Below, piece after piece: positions 54,220-62,473 of a stretch of 64,000 nucleotides of DNA; the stretch's first letter is position 1; each line of letters starts with the position of its first letter. Source of the DNA: Pseudomonas leptonychotis (lineage in GTDB: Bacteria > Pseudomonadota > Gammaproteobacteria > Pseudomonadales > Pseudomonadaceae); assembly GCF_004920405.1 (NCBI RefSeq), contig NZ_RFLV01000004.1, positions 124,001-188,000 on the forward strand. The letters are read 5' to 3'. The notes beneath the pieces were generated by a model that saw nothing but the letters and a program-made list of their open reading frames with translations, did not search any database and had not been told where the DNA came from. The position numbers and the translations under genes were made by a program.

Positions 54220-55449
54220 ATGGATACGGCTTGGCAGGCTCAGCTCGCGCAGCTCTACCGCGATGAGTCGCGTCGTGTGTTGGCCACCCTGATACGTCTA
54301 TTGGGCGATTTTGATCTGGCCGAGGAGGCGCTGCACGAAGCCTTTCGCGCCGCCCTGGAGCAATGGCCGCAGAGCGGTATACCGGCCAACCCGCGCGCTT
54401 GGCTGGTGTCGGCGGGGCGCTTCAAGGCCATCGATAACCTGCGTCGGCAGCGGCGCTTTCAACCCCTTGATGATCAGCATGATCTGGCCGATGACGCGCC
54501 AGTGGGCGAGGGCGAGTTGCTCGAAGACGACCGCCTGCGGCTGATCTTCACCTGCTGCCACCCGGCACTGGCCAGCGATGCCCAGGTGGCCCTGACCCTG
54601 CGTGAGGTCTGCGACTTCGGCACCGAGGACATCTCCCGCGCCTTTCTCACCACACCCGCCACCCTGGCCCAGCGCATCGTGCGCGCCAAAGCGAAGATTC
54701 GCGATGCACGCATCCCCTATGAAGTGCCCGGACGCAGCGAGCTGCCCGAGCGCTTGGACGCCGTGCTACGGGTGATCTACCTGGTGTTCAACGAAGGTTA
54801 TTTCGCCAGCTCCGGCGCTTCGCTGACTCGCGCGCACCTGTCCGATGAGGCCATCCGCCTGGCGCGCCTGCTGCTGGAACTGCTGCCCGAGCCAGAAGTG
54901 CAGGGCCTGCTGGCGTTGATGCTACTGCACGAGTCACGGCGCACTGCACGCAGCTCGGCCAGCGGCGAAGTGGTGCTGCTGGAGCAGCAGGACCGCAGCC
55001 AGTGGGACCGCGCGCTGATCGCCGAAGGTGATGCCCTGGTGTTGCAGGCGCTGCATTCGCGGCGTTTCGGCCCTTACACCCTGCAAGCGGCGATTGCCGC
55101 CGTGCATGCCGAAGCCGCTTGCGCCGAGCAGACCGATTGGGCGCAGATAGTCGGCCTTTACGATGCCTTGCTGCGCCTGAGTCCGTCGCCGGTGATCGCG
55201 CTTAATCGCGCTGTGGCGGTGGCCATGCATGACGGCCCCGAGGCCGGACTGGTGCTGATTGATGCGCTGCTGGCCAGCGGCGAACTGACGGATTACCACC
55301 TGGCGCATGCCGCGAGCGCGGATCTTAATCGCCGCCTGGGGCGCGTGGCGCAGGCACGCGATGCCTACCAAAGGGCGCTTGAGCTGACCCAGCAGGGTGC
55401 GGATCGGCAGTTTCTGCAGAGGCGTTTGGACGAGCTACCGACCGGTTAA
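54220..55449 (+). CDS. ECF sigma factor with C-terminal TPR-like extension (ECF42-like)
   Basis: A 409-residue sigma factor. Region 2 lies at about residues 10-75 ([32 protein letters not shown]), and region 4 at about 115-165 ([37 protein letters not shown]). The C-terminal 220 residues are a helical domain rich in repeated pairs, as in the ECF42 group, which contains a TPR-like extension and lacks a classical anti-sigma factor. The ATG at 54220 follows GGAGG. It precedes a DGPF gene, the usual ECF42 partner. Confidence 0.9.
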   Translation: MDTAWQAQLAQLYRDESRRVLATLIRLLGDFDLAEEALHEAFRAALEQWPQSGIPANPRAWLVSAGRFKAIDNLRRQRRFQPLDDQHDLADDAPVGEGELLEDDRLRLIFTCCHPALASDAQVALTLREVCDFGTEDISRAFLTTPATLAQRIVRAKAKIRDARIPYEVPGRSELPERLDAVLRVIYLVFNEGYFASSGASLTRAHLSDEAIRLARLLLELLPEPEVQGLLALMLLHESRRTARSSASGEVVLLEQQDRSQWDRALIAEGDALVLQALHSRRFGPYTLQAAIAAVHAEAACAEQTDWAQIVGLYDALLRLSPSPVIALNRAVAVAMHDGPEAGLVLIDALLASGELTDYHLAHAASADLNRRLGRVAQARDAYQRALELTQQGADRQFLQRRLDELPTG

Positions 55450-55583
55450 GCCGTCATCTGCCTGGCGGATAACCGCAGCTTGGCTAGCGTTGATCGGGTC
55501 TGAAAATATTTTCTGCGCTGCTGTCGATTCAGCACCGCGTCATTCGACTAGTCAGTAACCGCGCAACCGCCCCGGAGAACGCC

Positions 55584-55928
55584 ATGAAATACCTGTGCCT
55601 GGTCTACAGCAACGAGCATGCGCTGCATCACTCACCCGACAGCCCGCGTGACGAGGAGTGCTTCGCCTATGCCGAATCGATGGCCGCCAGCGGTCGCATG
55701 CTCGCCGCCGAGGCGCTGGAGTCGGTGCAGACCGCCACCACGGTGCGCATGCGCGGCGGCAAGCTGTCGATCATCGACGGTCCCTTTGCCGAAACCAAGG
55801 AGCAGCTAGCGGGTTTCTATCTGGTCGAAGCCCGCGACCTTAACGAAGCCATCCAGCTGGCCGGGCATATTCCCGCGGCGCGAGTCGGTTGTGTGGAAGT
55901 CCGTCCGGTTCGCGAGCTGCAGGTTTAG
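55584..55928 (+). CDS. DGPF/YCII-related protein
   Basis: A 114-residue protein of the YCII-related (DGPF) family, with MKYLCLVYSNEHAL at the N terminus, the namesake IIDGPFAETKEQLAGFYLVEA near residue 62, and a C-terminal AARVGCVEVRPV. ECF42 sigma genes often adjoin DGPF genes and control them. It lies about 130 bp after the sigma gene and before the SnoaL-like gene. Enzyme activity has not been established. Confidence 0.9.
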   Translation: MKYLCLVYSNEHALHHSPDSPRDEECFAYAESMAASGRMLAAEALESVQTATTVRMRGGKLSIIDGPFAETKEQLAGFYLVEARDLNEAIQLAGHIPAARVGCVEVRPVRELQV

Positions 55929-55956
55929 CACCCCACCAATGCGAAGGAGAGTCGAG

Positions 55957-56391
55957 ATGAGTCATGCCAGCCTAGAAAGGCAAATTCAACAGCAACTGGA
56001 CGCCTGGGTCGCCGCTTGTCGGAGCAAGGATGTCAGCCAGATCATGAGCCACTACGCCGAAGATGTGGTGGCCTACGACGCCATTGGTCCGCTTCGGTTT
56101 CAGGGGCGCGCGGCCTACCAGGCGCATTGGCAGGCTTGCATGGAGATGTGTGGCGGCCCAGGGTTGTTTGAGATCCATCAGCCGAGCTTTCTGCTCAGTG
56201 ATGGGCTGGCCGTGGTGCACTACCTGTTTCACTGTGGCGGCAGCGATGACAAGGGCGAAATGCACAGCAGCTGGATGCGTGTAAGCCAGTGTTTCCGCCA
56301 GCAGGACGGCCGTTGGCTGATCGCCCATGAGCATTTCTCCATGCCAGGTGACATGGAGAGCGGAAAAACTTTGTTTGATTTGCAGCCATAG
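55957..56391 (+). CDS. SnoaL/SgcJ-like NTF2-fold protein
   Basis: A 144-residue NTF2-like protein of the SgcJ/YybH type: QQQLDAWVAACRSKDVSQIMSHYAEDVVAYDAIGP, then RGAAYQAHW and the C-terminal RVSQCFRQQDGRWLIAHEHFSMP. Some members are hydrolases or isomerases. It lies 28 bp after the DGPF gene with AAGGAGA as ribosome site, so both are probably transcribed together. A function in stress or detoxification is a guess. Confidence 0.85.
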   Translation: MSHASLERQIQQQLDAWVAACRSKDVSQIMSHYAEDVVAYDAIGPLRFQGRAAYQAHWQACMEMCGGPGLFEIHQPSFLLSDGLAVVHYLFHCGGSDDKGEMHSSWMRVSQCFRQQDGRWLIAHEHFSMPGDMESGKTLFDLQP

Positions 56392-56564
56392 TCTTGTAAC
56401 TCACGGGGCGCAAGGCTTGCAGCGGATTAATGAGCGCGGCGATGCAAATTTGTGGTTAAGACCAACGTCTTAGGGCTTGCCTAAAGGGGGGCGCAATGGC
56501 GTAGTCTGGACTTGTCGCCTGGGTAGGCGACGCTATTCGCGAACAGTTGAAGAAGGAAAGCTTT

Positions 56565-56978
56565 ATGCAAATCCAAGTTCACAGCGATAACCACATCGAA
56601 GGCAGTGCCCGTTTAGTTGAGTGGGTAAGTGCCAGTGTTTCCAGCAAGCTGGAGCGCTTCGATGACGAACTGACCCGCATCGTTGTTCACCTGCATGATG
56701 ACAACGGCGCAAAAGCCGGCGCGCATGACAAGCGCTGCCAGATCGAAGCACGGCCTAAAGGCCTGCAACCGCTCTCCGTGACCCATAAATCCGAATCATT
56801 GGAACAGGCCATCGACGGTGCTATCGAAAAATTGCACCACGCGTTAGAGCACCAATTTGGCAAGCTGCGCAGCAAGCGTGCCACCCCACTGCAGGCCGAT
56901 GATGCAGGTGATATTCCCGGCCAGGATGCATTGCTGCAAGAGGACTTCCTCGCCGAGGAGCAGTTACGCGCTGTATAA
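56565..56978 (+). CDS. HPF/RaiA family ribosome-associated protein
   Basis: A 137-residue protein of the hibernation-promoting factor/RaiA fold: MQIQVHSDNHIEGSARLVEWVSASVSSKLERF, then KRCQIEARPKGLQPLSVTHKSESLEQAIDGAIEKLHHALEH. The N terminus and helix are like HPF but not identical to the Hpf of the rpoN cluster. It could bind ribosomes under stress. The ATG at 56565 has AAGGAA upstream. It follows the SnoaL-like gene by about 170 bp and ends in a terminator. Confidence 0.82.
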   Translation: MQIQVHSDNHIEGSARLVEWVSASVSSKLERFDDELTRIVVHLHDDNGAKAGAHDKRCQIEARPKGLQPLSVTHKSESLEQAIDGAIEKLHHALEHQFGKLRSKRATPLQADDAGDIPGQDALLQEDFLAEEQLRAV

Positions 56979-57026
56979 CCGCCTCCGAGTAGCCGACTGG
57001 CTTGGCTGCTCACCCACTTTTTTCTC

Positions 57027-57064
57027 GCGCCCCCGCAGTCGTCTGCGGGGGCGCTGTCGTTTTA
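57027..57064 (+). terminator. Rho-independent terminator after the HPF-like gene
   Basis: An 11-bp GC-rich stem (57027-57037 with 57044-57054) with a 6-base loop is followed by TGTCGTTTT. It lies 48 bp after the stop codon. Confidence 0.9.
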
Positions 57065-57230
57065 GCCCACTGATCGCGCTGCCTGTGAGCGGCAACCCCT
57101 TGCCCGGTGCGGCAATGTGGTTCCGTTCTGGCGTGGGCGCGCTCTGCTCAACGCCTCGGTTTTATTCGGGGCAGGCAGTTGGCCTGTATTCTGCAAAAGC
57201 CCTGCGAGCTGACCAATGCAGGGATTCGCC

Positions 57231-57704
57231 ATGACCAGTATTTCCAACAACTCGCCGCTGGCGAGCTACTTTGCCAACACCGCTAAACCCAACAGCACTG
57301 GGGCTACGGGCAGTGGCAGCAGTACAGATAAACCGAGCACTGGTACGCCAGACCCGCTCGCGGAAATCCGCCGTTTTGCCAGCAGCATGGTGGCCAACAG
57401 CCGCGGCGGACTGCTACGCGCGATGCACGCCGAGAGCAGTGGTGCCAGCAGTGCGATTGCCAGTGACCGTTTTCGTCCGGTAGCCGAGCCGGCCAGCGAC
57501 ACCTCGAAAATTGCTCTGCCGGATGTTGCCGAGCTGGACCGCGAAGACGCCGCCAAGCTGCTGGCGCAGATCAACAAGCTGGTCGACGCTGGCCTGGATA
57601 AGAGCGATAGCTTTGTCGGCTACAACGGCGAGCAGCAAACGGATTCGCTGACCACCTACCGCGATTGGTTGCAGGCGAGGGGCGGCGTCAGCATCTACGT
57701 CTAA
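57231..57704 (+). CDS. Hypothetical protein, 157 aa, low-complexity N terminus
   Basis: A protein with a Ser/Thr/Gly-rich N terminus (SNNSPLASYFANTAKPNSTGATGSGSST, then KPSTGTPDPLAE) and a helical C terminus (DVAELDREDAAKLLAQINKLVDAGLDKSD, GYNGEQQTDSLTTYRDWL). No transmembrane segment or signal peptide is seen, and I do not recognise a family. I chose the ATG at 57231, eight bases after AGGGA; an ATG at 57216 is in frame. It is followed directly by a repeat element, which begins two bases after the stop codon. Confidence 0.65.
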   Translation: MTSISNNSPLASYFANTAKPNSTGATGSGSSTDKPSTGTPDPLAEIRRFASSMVANSRGGLLRAMHAESSGASSAIASDRFRPVAEPASDTSKIALPDVAELDREDAAKLLAQINKLVDAGLDKSDSFVGYNGEQQTDSLTTYRDWLQARGGVSIYV

Positions 57705-57705
57705 G

Positions 57706-57816
57706 AAGCCGTCTCGGGTCTGCTGCTTCGTTCTACCTCCTGCATCCATGCAGTCGTCCGCGCCCTCGGTCATTTCTGCCTTGCCTCGCTCTAGCTCGCG
57801 AGACCCGAAACAGCTT
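57706..57816. repeat. Miniature inverted-repeat element, copy 3 (short form)
   Basis: AAGCCGTCTCGGGTCT at 57706-57721 matches the inverse of 57801-57816 at 14 of 16 positions. GCTCTAGCTCGCGAGA at 57788-57803 is shared with copy 1 at 22256-22271. The 25 bases at 57733-57757 are an exact inverted copy of 24412-24436. The element is 111 bp long and starts two bases after the stop of the hypothetical gene. Confidence 0.65.
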
Positions 57817-57932
57817 CTGCACATTGCTGATACTGCTTGCATCGGGCTGGTTTCAGCACGCCAGGTGCGCCAAGATCACCCCACACAGAGTTTTCACCAC
57901 GCCGCATGGGCAGGGTCAGGTCGAGGGGATGT

Positions 57933-58784
57933 ATGGCTAACAAGGGTTTTGTTCGGGCGTTCGCTGCCCTGGCCTTGGCGGGGTTGTGCGCTGCGGGCGC
58001 GCAGGCCGCCGATGAGGCGCAACTGGTCGGCTTGATCAACAGCTACCGCAGTGAGGTGCAGCGCTGCGGCGAGCAAGCCTCCGCTGAGTTGCCACCGCTA
58101 ACGGCTGATCCGCGCCTGGTGCAGCCGGTGGGGCGTTCGGGGGATTTGCAGCAGGCGATGAGTGTGGCGGGCTATCCCATGGTCAATGTGCAGGCCATCA
58201 GTCTGTCCGGCCCGCGAGATGCGGCGGCGGCGCTGAAGGTGCTGCAGGAAAGCTTCTGCGCGATTGTGTTAGACCCGCAGTTTGTTGATGTCGGGGTCAA
58301 TCAACAGGGCCGTGAATGGCGCATCCTGCTGGCTCGACCGCTACTGACCGCACGCCTGGGCGACTGGCAGAGCGAAGGGCAGAAGATGCTGGAACAACTC
58401 AACGCCGCGCGTGCTACCGCGCGTCAATGTGCCAACCAAAGCTTTGCCGCAACCGCACCGCTGACGTGGAATGCCACCCTGGGTAGCACTGCCGAAGCCC
58501 ACAGCCGGGCCATGGCCAACGGTAACTTCTTCGACCACCAAGACCCCGACGGCCGTACCCCGGGCGATCGTGCCGAACTGGCCGGCTACAGCGGTCAGCG
58601 CGTGGGTGAGAACATCGCCGCTGGCTTGGACACCGCGCGTAAAGTGGTCGACGGCTGGCTGGCCAGCCCTGGTCATTGCGCCAATTTGATGAACCCACAC
58701 TTCACTGAAATGGGCGCGGCCTACGCCAACGACCCCAAGAGTGATGCCGGGGTTTACTGGACGGCGCTGTTTGGCGCGCCGTAA
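57933..58784 (+). CDS. CAP (SCP/PR1-like) domain protein, secreted
   Basis: A 283-residue exported protein. The signal is FVRAFAALALAGLCAAGAQA. The C-terminal CAP domain has LNAARATARQCANQSFAATAPLTWNATL, HSRAMANGNFFDHQDPDGRTPGDRAELAGY, GENIAAGLDTARKVVDGWLASPGHCANLMNP and the closing GVYWTALFG, with the histidines and glutamates of the family. The N-terminal 100 residues form an extra domain. The ATG at 57933 follows CGAGGGG. The function is unknown. Confidence 0.9.
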   Translation: MANKGFVRAFAALALAGLCAAGAQAADEAQLVGLINSYRSEVQRCGEQASAELPPLTADPRLVQPVGRSGDLQQAMSVAGYPMVNVQAISLSGPRDAAAALKVLQESFCAIVLDPQFVDVGVNQQGREWRILLARPLLTARLGDWQSEGQKMLEQLNAARATARQCANQSFAATAPLTWNATLGSTAEAHSRAMANGNFFDHQDPDGRTPGDRAELAGYSGQRVGENIAAGLDTARKVVDGWLASPGHCANLMNPHFTEMGAAYANDPKSDAGVYWTALFGAP

Positions 58785-58799
58785 CCGGTCGGCCACCGA

Positions 58800-59222
58800 T
58801 TAAGCCGCTGGTTTGGCTTTAGCCCTGGCCGTGGTGCGCGCGGCCAGGCTCATCAGCTGTTGAAACTTCGGGCATTGCAGGTGATTTTCTGCCGGGCAAG
58901 ATGCTGCATGGCGCAGGCCGTCGCGGATGGCGCTGAGGTGCTTGATGCTGCGGTCCAGCTCGTCGGCTTTGGCTTGCAGCTGCGTGCGGTCAATTGCCGG
59001 CTGTGTGCCAGCGTTCAGCATGGAGGCAATTTCATCTAGGGCAAACCCCGCCCCGCGGCCGAGCGCGATCAGTGTCAGGCGCTGGATCACCGACTCGTCG
59101 AACACCCGCTTTAGACCATTGCGGCCGATGGAGCGGATCATGCCTTTCTCTTCGTAATAGCGCAGGGTCGACGCTGGCAGACCGGTCCTGCGCGAAACCT
59201 TGCCGATATCGATCTCTTTCAT
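58800..59222 (-). CDS. MerR family transcriptional regulator
   Basis: A 140-residue MerR regulator with the winged helix DIGKVSRRTGLPASTLRYYEEKGMI and a dimerisation helix (QLQAKADELDRSIKHLSAI). The C-terminal ASCPAENHLQCPKF holds two cysteines, which might bind a metal or sense redox; the SoxR iron-sulfur cluster motif is absent. The ATG at 59222 follows TTGAGG. It is divergent from the DUF2938 gene, and the operator-like dyad lies between them. Confidence 0.88.
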   Translation of the reverse strand: MKEIDIGKVSRRTGLPASTLRYYEEKGMIRSIGRNGLKRVFDESVIQRLTLIALGRGAGFALDEIASMLNAGTQPAIDRTQLQAKADELDRSIKHLSAIRDGLRHAASCPAENHLQCPKFQQLMSLAARTTARAKAKPAA

Positions 59223-59224
59223 CC

Positions 59225-59255
59225 TTGACCTCAAGTTGACTTGAACTGGCAGGCT
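59225..59255 (+). promoter_or_regulatory. MerR-type promoter/operator for the DUF2938 gene
   Basis: TTGACC (59225-59230) is a good -35. The dyad TCAAGT-TG-ACTTGA (59231-59244) lies in the spacer, which would be about 19 bases to CAGGCT (59250-59255). Long spacers with a dyad are the hallmark of MerR-controlled promoters. It also overlaps the ribosome site region of the MerR gene. Confidence 0.65.
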
Positions 59256-59294
59256 TATCAAAACAGCCTTTCAGACAAAGCAAAAGAGGTAGGT

Positions 59295-59789
59295 ATGGAC
59301 AGTCAATTGATCGTGCATGTGTTTTTAGTGGGAGTTGGCGCAACGCTGGTGATGGACGCCTGGGCGCTGGCGCGGCAGCGCTTGTTCGGCATTGCCTCGC
59401 TGGACTACGCCCTGGTCGGGCGCTGGCTGGGGCATATGCGCCATGGTCGTTTGCGCCATACGGCTATCGCTAAGGTAACGCCGGTACGCGGCGAACGGCT
59501 GCTGGGCTGGTGCTGCCATTACCTGATCGGGGTGGTCTTTGTCGGCTGGTTTGTCGCGTTCGTAGGCGCGCAGTGGCTGTGCCGGCCGACGCTGTTGCCG
59601 GCCTTGCTGCTCGGTGCTGTCAGCGTGGCGGCGCCGTTGTTGCTGTTGCAGCCGGCGTTCGGCATGGGTCTGGCCGCCTGGCGGGTGCCGAACCCTTGGC
59701 GCGTCCGGTTACGAGCACTGGTTACCCATCTGGTGTTCGGGGGTGGGGTGTACCTGGCCGCTTGGTTAGGCGCTGTTGCGGGGTGCTAG
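59295..59789 (+). CDS. DUF2938 family membrane protein
   Basis: A 164-residue integral membrane protein. It has about four transmembrane segments: DSQLIVHVFLVGVGATLVMDAW, YLIGVVFVGWFVAFVGAQW, LLPALLLGAVSVAAPLLLLQPAFGMG and LVTHLVFGGGVYLAAWLGAVA. The pattern matches DUF2938, a family of unknown function. The ATG at 59295 follows AGAGG. The gene is controlled, probably, by the divergent MerR. Its TAG stop overlaps the stop of a GGDEF remnant on the other strand. Confidence 0.85.
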   Translation: MDSQLIVHVFLVGVGATLVMDAWALARQRLFGIASLDYALVGRWLGHMRHGRLRHTAIAKVTPVRGERLLGWCCHYLIGVVFVGWFVAFVGAQWLCRPTLLPALLLGAVSVAAPLLLLQPAFGMGLAAWRVPNPWRVRLRALVTHLVFGGGVYLAAWLGAVAGC

Positions 59790-59980
59790 CGGGTGGTTTG
59801 GGAGGGCTCGTCACTGCTGGCGTTGCCCAGGCAATATTGGTTGTTGCCGTTGCGCTTGGCACGGTACATCGCCTGGTCGGCGATATGAATCAGGCTGTCG
59901 ATGTTGGGGCCGTGATCGGGGTACATGGCAATGCCCAGGCTGGCGCCGATCGGGTGGTGGCTATCGCCTAGCAGCATGGG
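59786..59980 (-). pseudogene. Remnant of a GGDEF (diguanylate cyclase) gene
   Basis: About 65 codons on the minus strand read GASLGIAMYPDHGPNIDSLIHIADQAMYRAKRNGNNQY, the C-terminal part of a GGDEF domain. The upstream GGDEF/GGEEF catalytic region is missing and the frame continues upstream into unrelated residues. The TAG stop shares the sequence GCTAGC with the DUF2938 stop. This is a decayed fragment. Confidence 0.75.
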
Positions 59981-60121
59981 CGGATTGTATGCAGCCTGAG
60001 CTGGGGCGGGTGTGCCAGATGTGCAGCCTTCTAATAAGGTGGTATTCACGTCATGCACATGGTTGAACGCTAGGGTTACTGGGTACATGCTCGGTTTTCT
60101 CCTACCGCCAAAGGCTTATCC

Positions 60122-61045
60122 ATGGACGTCCTTCGCACCCCAGACAGCCGTTTTGAAAATCTTCCAGGCTTTGCCTTCGCCCCTCGTTACCTGACTGTCG
60201 ATGACAGCGAGGGTGGGCAACTGCGTGTGCATTATCTGGATGAAGGCCCTGCCGATGCGCCGCCGGTGTTACTCCTGCACGGCGAGCCGTCCTGGAGTTA
60301 TCTGTACCGCAAGATGATCCCGATTCTGGTGGCGGCCGGCCACCGTGTTATTGCCCCCGACTTGGTCGGATTTGGCCGTTCCGACAAACCCAGTAAGCGC
60401 AGCGACTACACCTATCAGCGTCACGTTGACTGGATGCAGTCCGTGCTTGAGCAGCTCAACCTGCAGCAGATCACCCTGGTTTGCCAAGACTGGGGCGGTT
60501 TGATTGGCCTGCGTTTGGTGGCGGAAAACCCGCAGCGCTTTGCCCGTGTAGTCGCGGCCAACACCATGCTGCCCACCGGCGATCACAATCCCGGTGAAGC
60601 CTTTAAAAGCTGGCAGGATTACTCGCAGAAAGTGCCCGAGTTTCCGGCCGGCAGCATCATCAATCGCGCGACCACCACCGAGCTGCCACAAGCGGTGATC
60701 GATGCCTACGACGCGCCTTACCCGGATGAGTCCTACAAAGAAGGCGCTCGGCAGTTCCCCCTGCTGGTGCCGATAACCCCCACTGATCCCGCCGCCGATA
60801 AAAACCGCGCCGCCTGGGCCGTGCTGATGAAGTGGGATAAGCCGTTCTTGACCGCTTTCAGTGACTCCGACCCAATCACGGCGGGAGGCGACAAGCTGAT
60901 GCAGAAGTTGATCCCCGGCACGCAGGGCCAAGCTCACACCACCATTGTCAATGGCGGCCACTTTTTGCAGGAGGACCAAGGCGAAGCGCTGGCGCAGGTG
61001 GTGGTCAAGTTTATTGCAGCCAATCCACTCGCCGCCGATTGTTAA
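60122..61045 (+). CDS. Haloalkane dehalogenase (DhlA-like)
   Basis: A 307-residue alpha/beta hydrolase that closely follows DhlA in motif order. HGEPSWSYLYRKMIPIL supplies the oxyanion and a halide-binding residue, APDLVGFGRSDKP follows, and CQDWGGLIGL holds the nucleophile Asp123 and the halide-stabilising Trp124. The catalytic histidine is His280 in NGGHFLQED. This suggests hydrolysis of carbon-halogen bonds. Many chromosomal HLD-I enzymes have unknown natural substrates. Residue identity of the second halide tryptophan in the cap cannot be settled by eye. Confidence 0.85.
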   Translation: MDVLRTPDSRFENLPGFAFAPRYLTVDDSEGGQLRVHYLDEGPADAPPVLLLHGEPSWSYLYRKMIPILVAAGHRVIAPDLVGFGRSDKPSKRSDYTYQRHVDWMQSVLEQLNLQQITLVCQDWGGLIGLRLVAENPQRFARVVAANTMLPTGDHNPGEAFKSWQDYSQKVPEFPAGSIINRATTTELPQAVIDAYDAPYPDESYKEGARQFPLLVPITPTDPAADKNRAAWAVLMKWDKPFLTAFSDSDPITAGGDKLMQKLIPGTQGQAHTTIVNGGHFLQEDQGEALAQVVVKFIAANPLAADC

Positions 61046-61106
61046 CGCCGCTTGTGCTCTGGTGTACGGCGTACCTAATGCTGCGCCGTTTTAACTCGGC
61101 TTGAGG

Positions 61107-61508
61107 TCAGTGAGCGGCCGGCCAGAGCAGTGGCAGTACATGCTCGCGCAGCAGCGGCGCCAGGGTCGCTGGCGGTGCGTCGCCGGGTGCGAGCCAGCGC
61201 AGTTCTTCCAGTTCGGCGGCGGCGCTAACGGGGTGGGGTAGGCGGGCCTGGAAGACGCTGGCGTCGATCTAGGTATCTGGCTCATTGGCCGCCGCAGCAC
61301 GGAACTGACCGAGTGGTTGCAGCGCCTGGACCGGCAGACTGAGGTTGAGTTCTTCCTTCAGCTCGCGGATCAGCGCGGTTATGGCATCTTCGCCGGGCTC
61401 GGCTTTGCCGCCGGGCAGCATAAAGCCCAGAGTGTTGCGTTTGCGTACCAGCAGCAGGCGGCCGGCATCGTCGAACAGGCAGGCGGCGGAAATGGTCAGT
61501 GTGGTCAT
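61107..61508 (-). pseudogene. Nudix hydrolase gene interrupted by an in-frame amber codon
   Basis: The first 79 residues encode a Nudix domain with the box GGKAEPGEDAITALIRELKEEL. An in-frame TAG at 61269-61271 (codon 80) then interrupts the frame. The same frame reads on IDASVFQARLPHPV, ELRWLAPGDAPPATLAPLL and ends at 61107, the expected C terminus of about 133 residues. A single base change in CAG would produce it. The product is probably non-functional unless the codon is suppressed. Confidence 0.8.
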
Positions 61509-61533
61509 CGTTTCGCTTTGGCTGTGTTGCGCC

Positions 61534-62229
61534 TCAGTGCACGGAGCCTGAGGCGCGGCGTTCGTGTACCAGCGCCAGAGCGCGCTGGGTCATCTGGTCG
61601 AGCTGGCGGTCGCGTTTTTTCTCCGCCTCGGTCATGGCTTTTTTGCCGTGCTGCTTGAGCAAATATGCGTGAATCTGCCGCACTTCCTTGGACTGGAAGA
61701 TGGGCGCCAGATCCTGCACCGCCACCATGCCGTTTGAGCTGTGGTCGCGGGTATTCATCAGCACTTGTGGCCCGTGCGCCGCCAGTACCCGAAAGCCCAT
61801 GGCTTCGAAGGTCGGCACTTTGCTGGCCACGCACGCCAGCTCGGCATGCGGATGGCGGGTGGTCATGTGTTGCAGCATGGCTCGGGCAATGCCGCGGCGC
61901 CGGTGGCTGGCTTGCACGGCCATATAGGCCAGGGTGCAGGCCTCGGGGTCATCCTGGGTAGGCAGGTACAGGGCAAAACCCAGCACCTGGGCAGGGTCCA
62001 GATCGTCCAGGGCCAGAATCAACTGCGCGCTGCTAGTCAGGGCACTGTCCATGGCTTGCAGGTACAGGTGCATTTCGTAGCCGATCACGTACTGGTACAG
62101 CTGATACAGCGGGTTGCTGGGTGTGAGCGACACTGGGCTGATATCGCCGAAGTAATCCACCACCATTTGCAAAACCTGGCTTTTCAGCGACTCGGGTGGC
62201 GGGGTGTTCAGGTGGGCAAGGGTGAACAT
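61534..62229 (-). CDS. GNAT family acetyltransferase
   Basis: A 231-residue acetyltransferase. The GNAT core is AYMAVQASHRRRGIARAMLQHMTTRHP with the acetyl-CoA loop RRRGIA near residue 115, followed by ACVASKVPTFEAMGFRVLA. A C-terminal extension of about 70 residues is charged (EKKRDRQLDQMTQRALALV). The substrate is unknown. It is followed by the broken Nudix gene 25 bp downstream on the same strand. Confidence 0.9.
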   Translation of the reverse strand: MFTLAHLNTPPPESLKSQVLQMVVDYFGDISPVSLTPSNPLYQLYQYVIGYEMHLYLQAMDSALTSSAQLILALDDLDPAQVLGFALYLPTQDDPEACTLAYMAVQASHRRRGIARAMLQHMTTRHPHAELACVASKVPTFEAMGFRVLAAHGPQVLMNTRDHSSNGMVAVQDLAPIFQSKEVRQIHAYLLKQHGKKAMTEAEKKRDRQLDQMTQRALALVHERRASGSVH

Positions 62230-62473
62230 GGCGAGTCTGGCTCCGGGGAATGCGCGGATGGGGGCGTCGGCGTGGGCGGCATTGTAGCGCCTCGGGGCGT
62301 TAATTTTTTCTGTGGGCGCAACCAGGCGTCAGCAAGTGAAACAGGGCTCGGCCGACTGTTTCGCTGTGTAAGACGCGCCAGTGCGCTCATCAGCGGGCCG
62401 GTTTTGCGGCATAAGTCGAACCTATTGCATTGCTGCAGACTCAGAGGTGGAGGGGTTTGAGCAGGAGAGGAAA

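Noticed and set aside
61741..62460. A 239-codon plus-strand open frame over the GNAT gene
   Set aside because: The minus strand shows a coherent acetyltransferase with the RRRGIA loop, and the plus frame has no family features.
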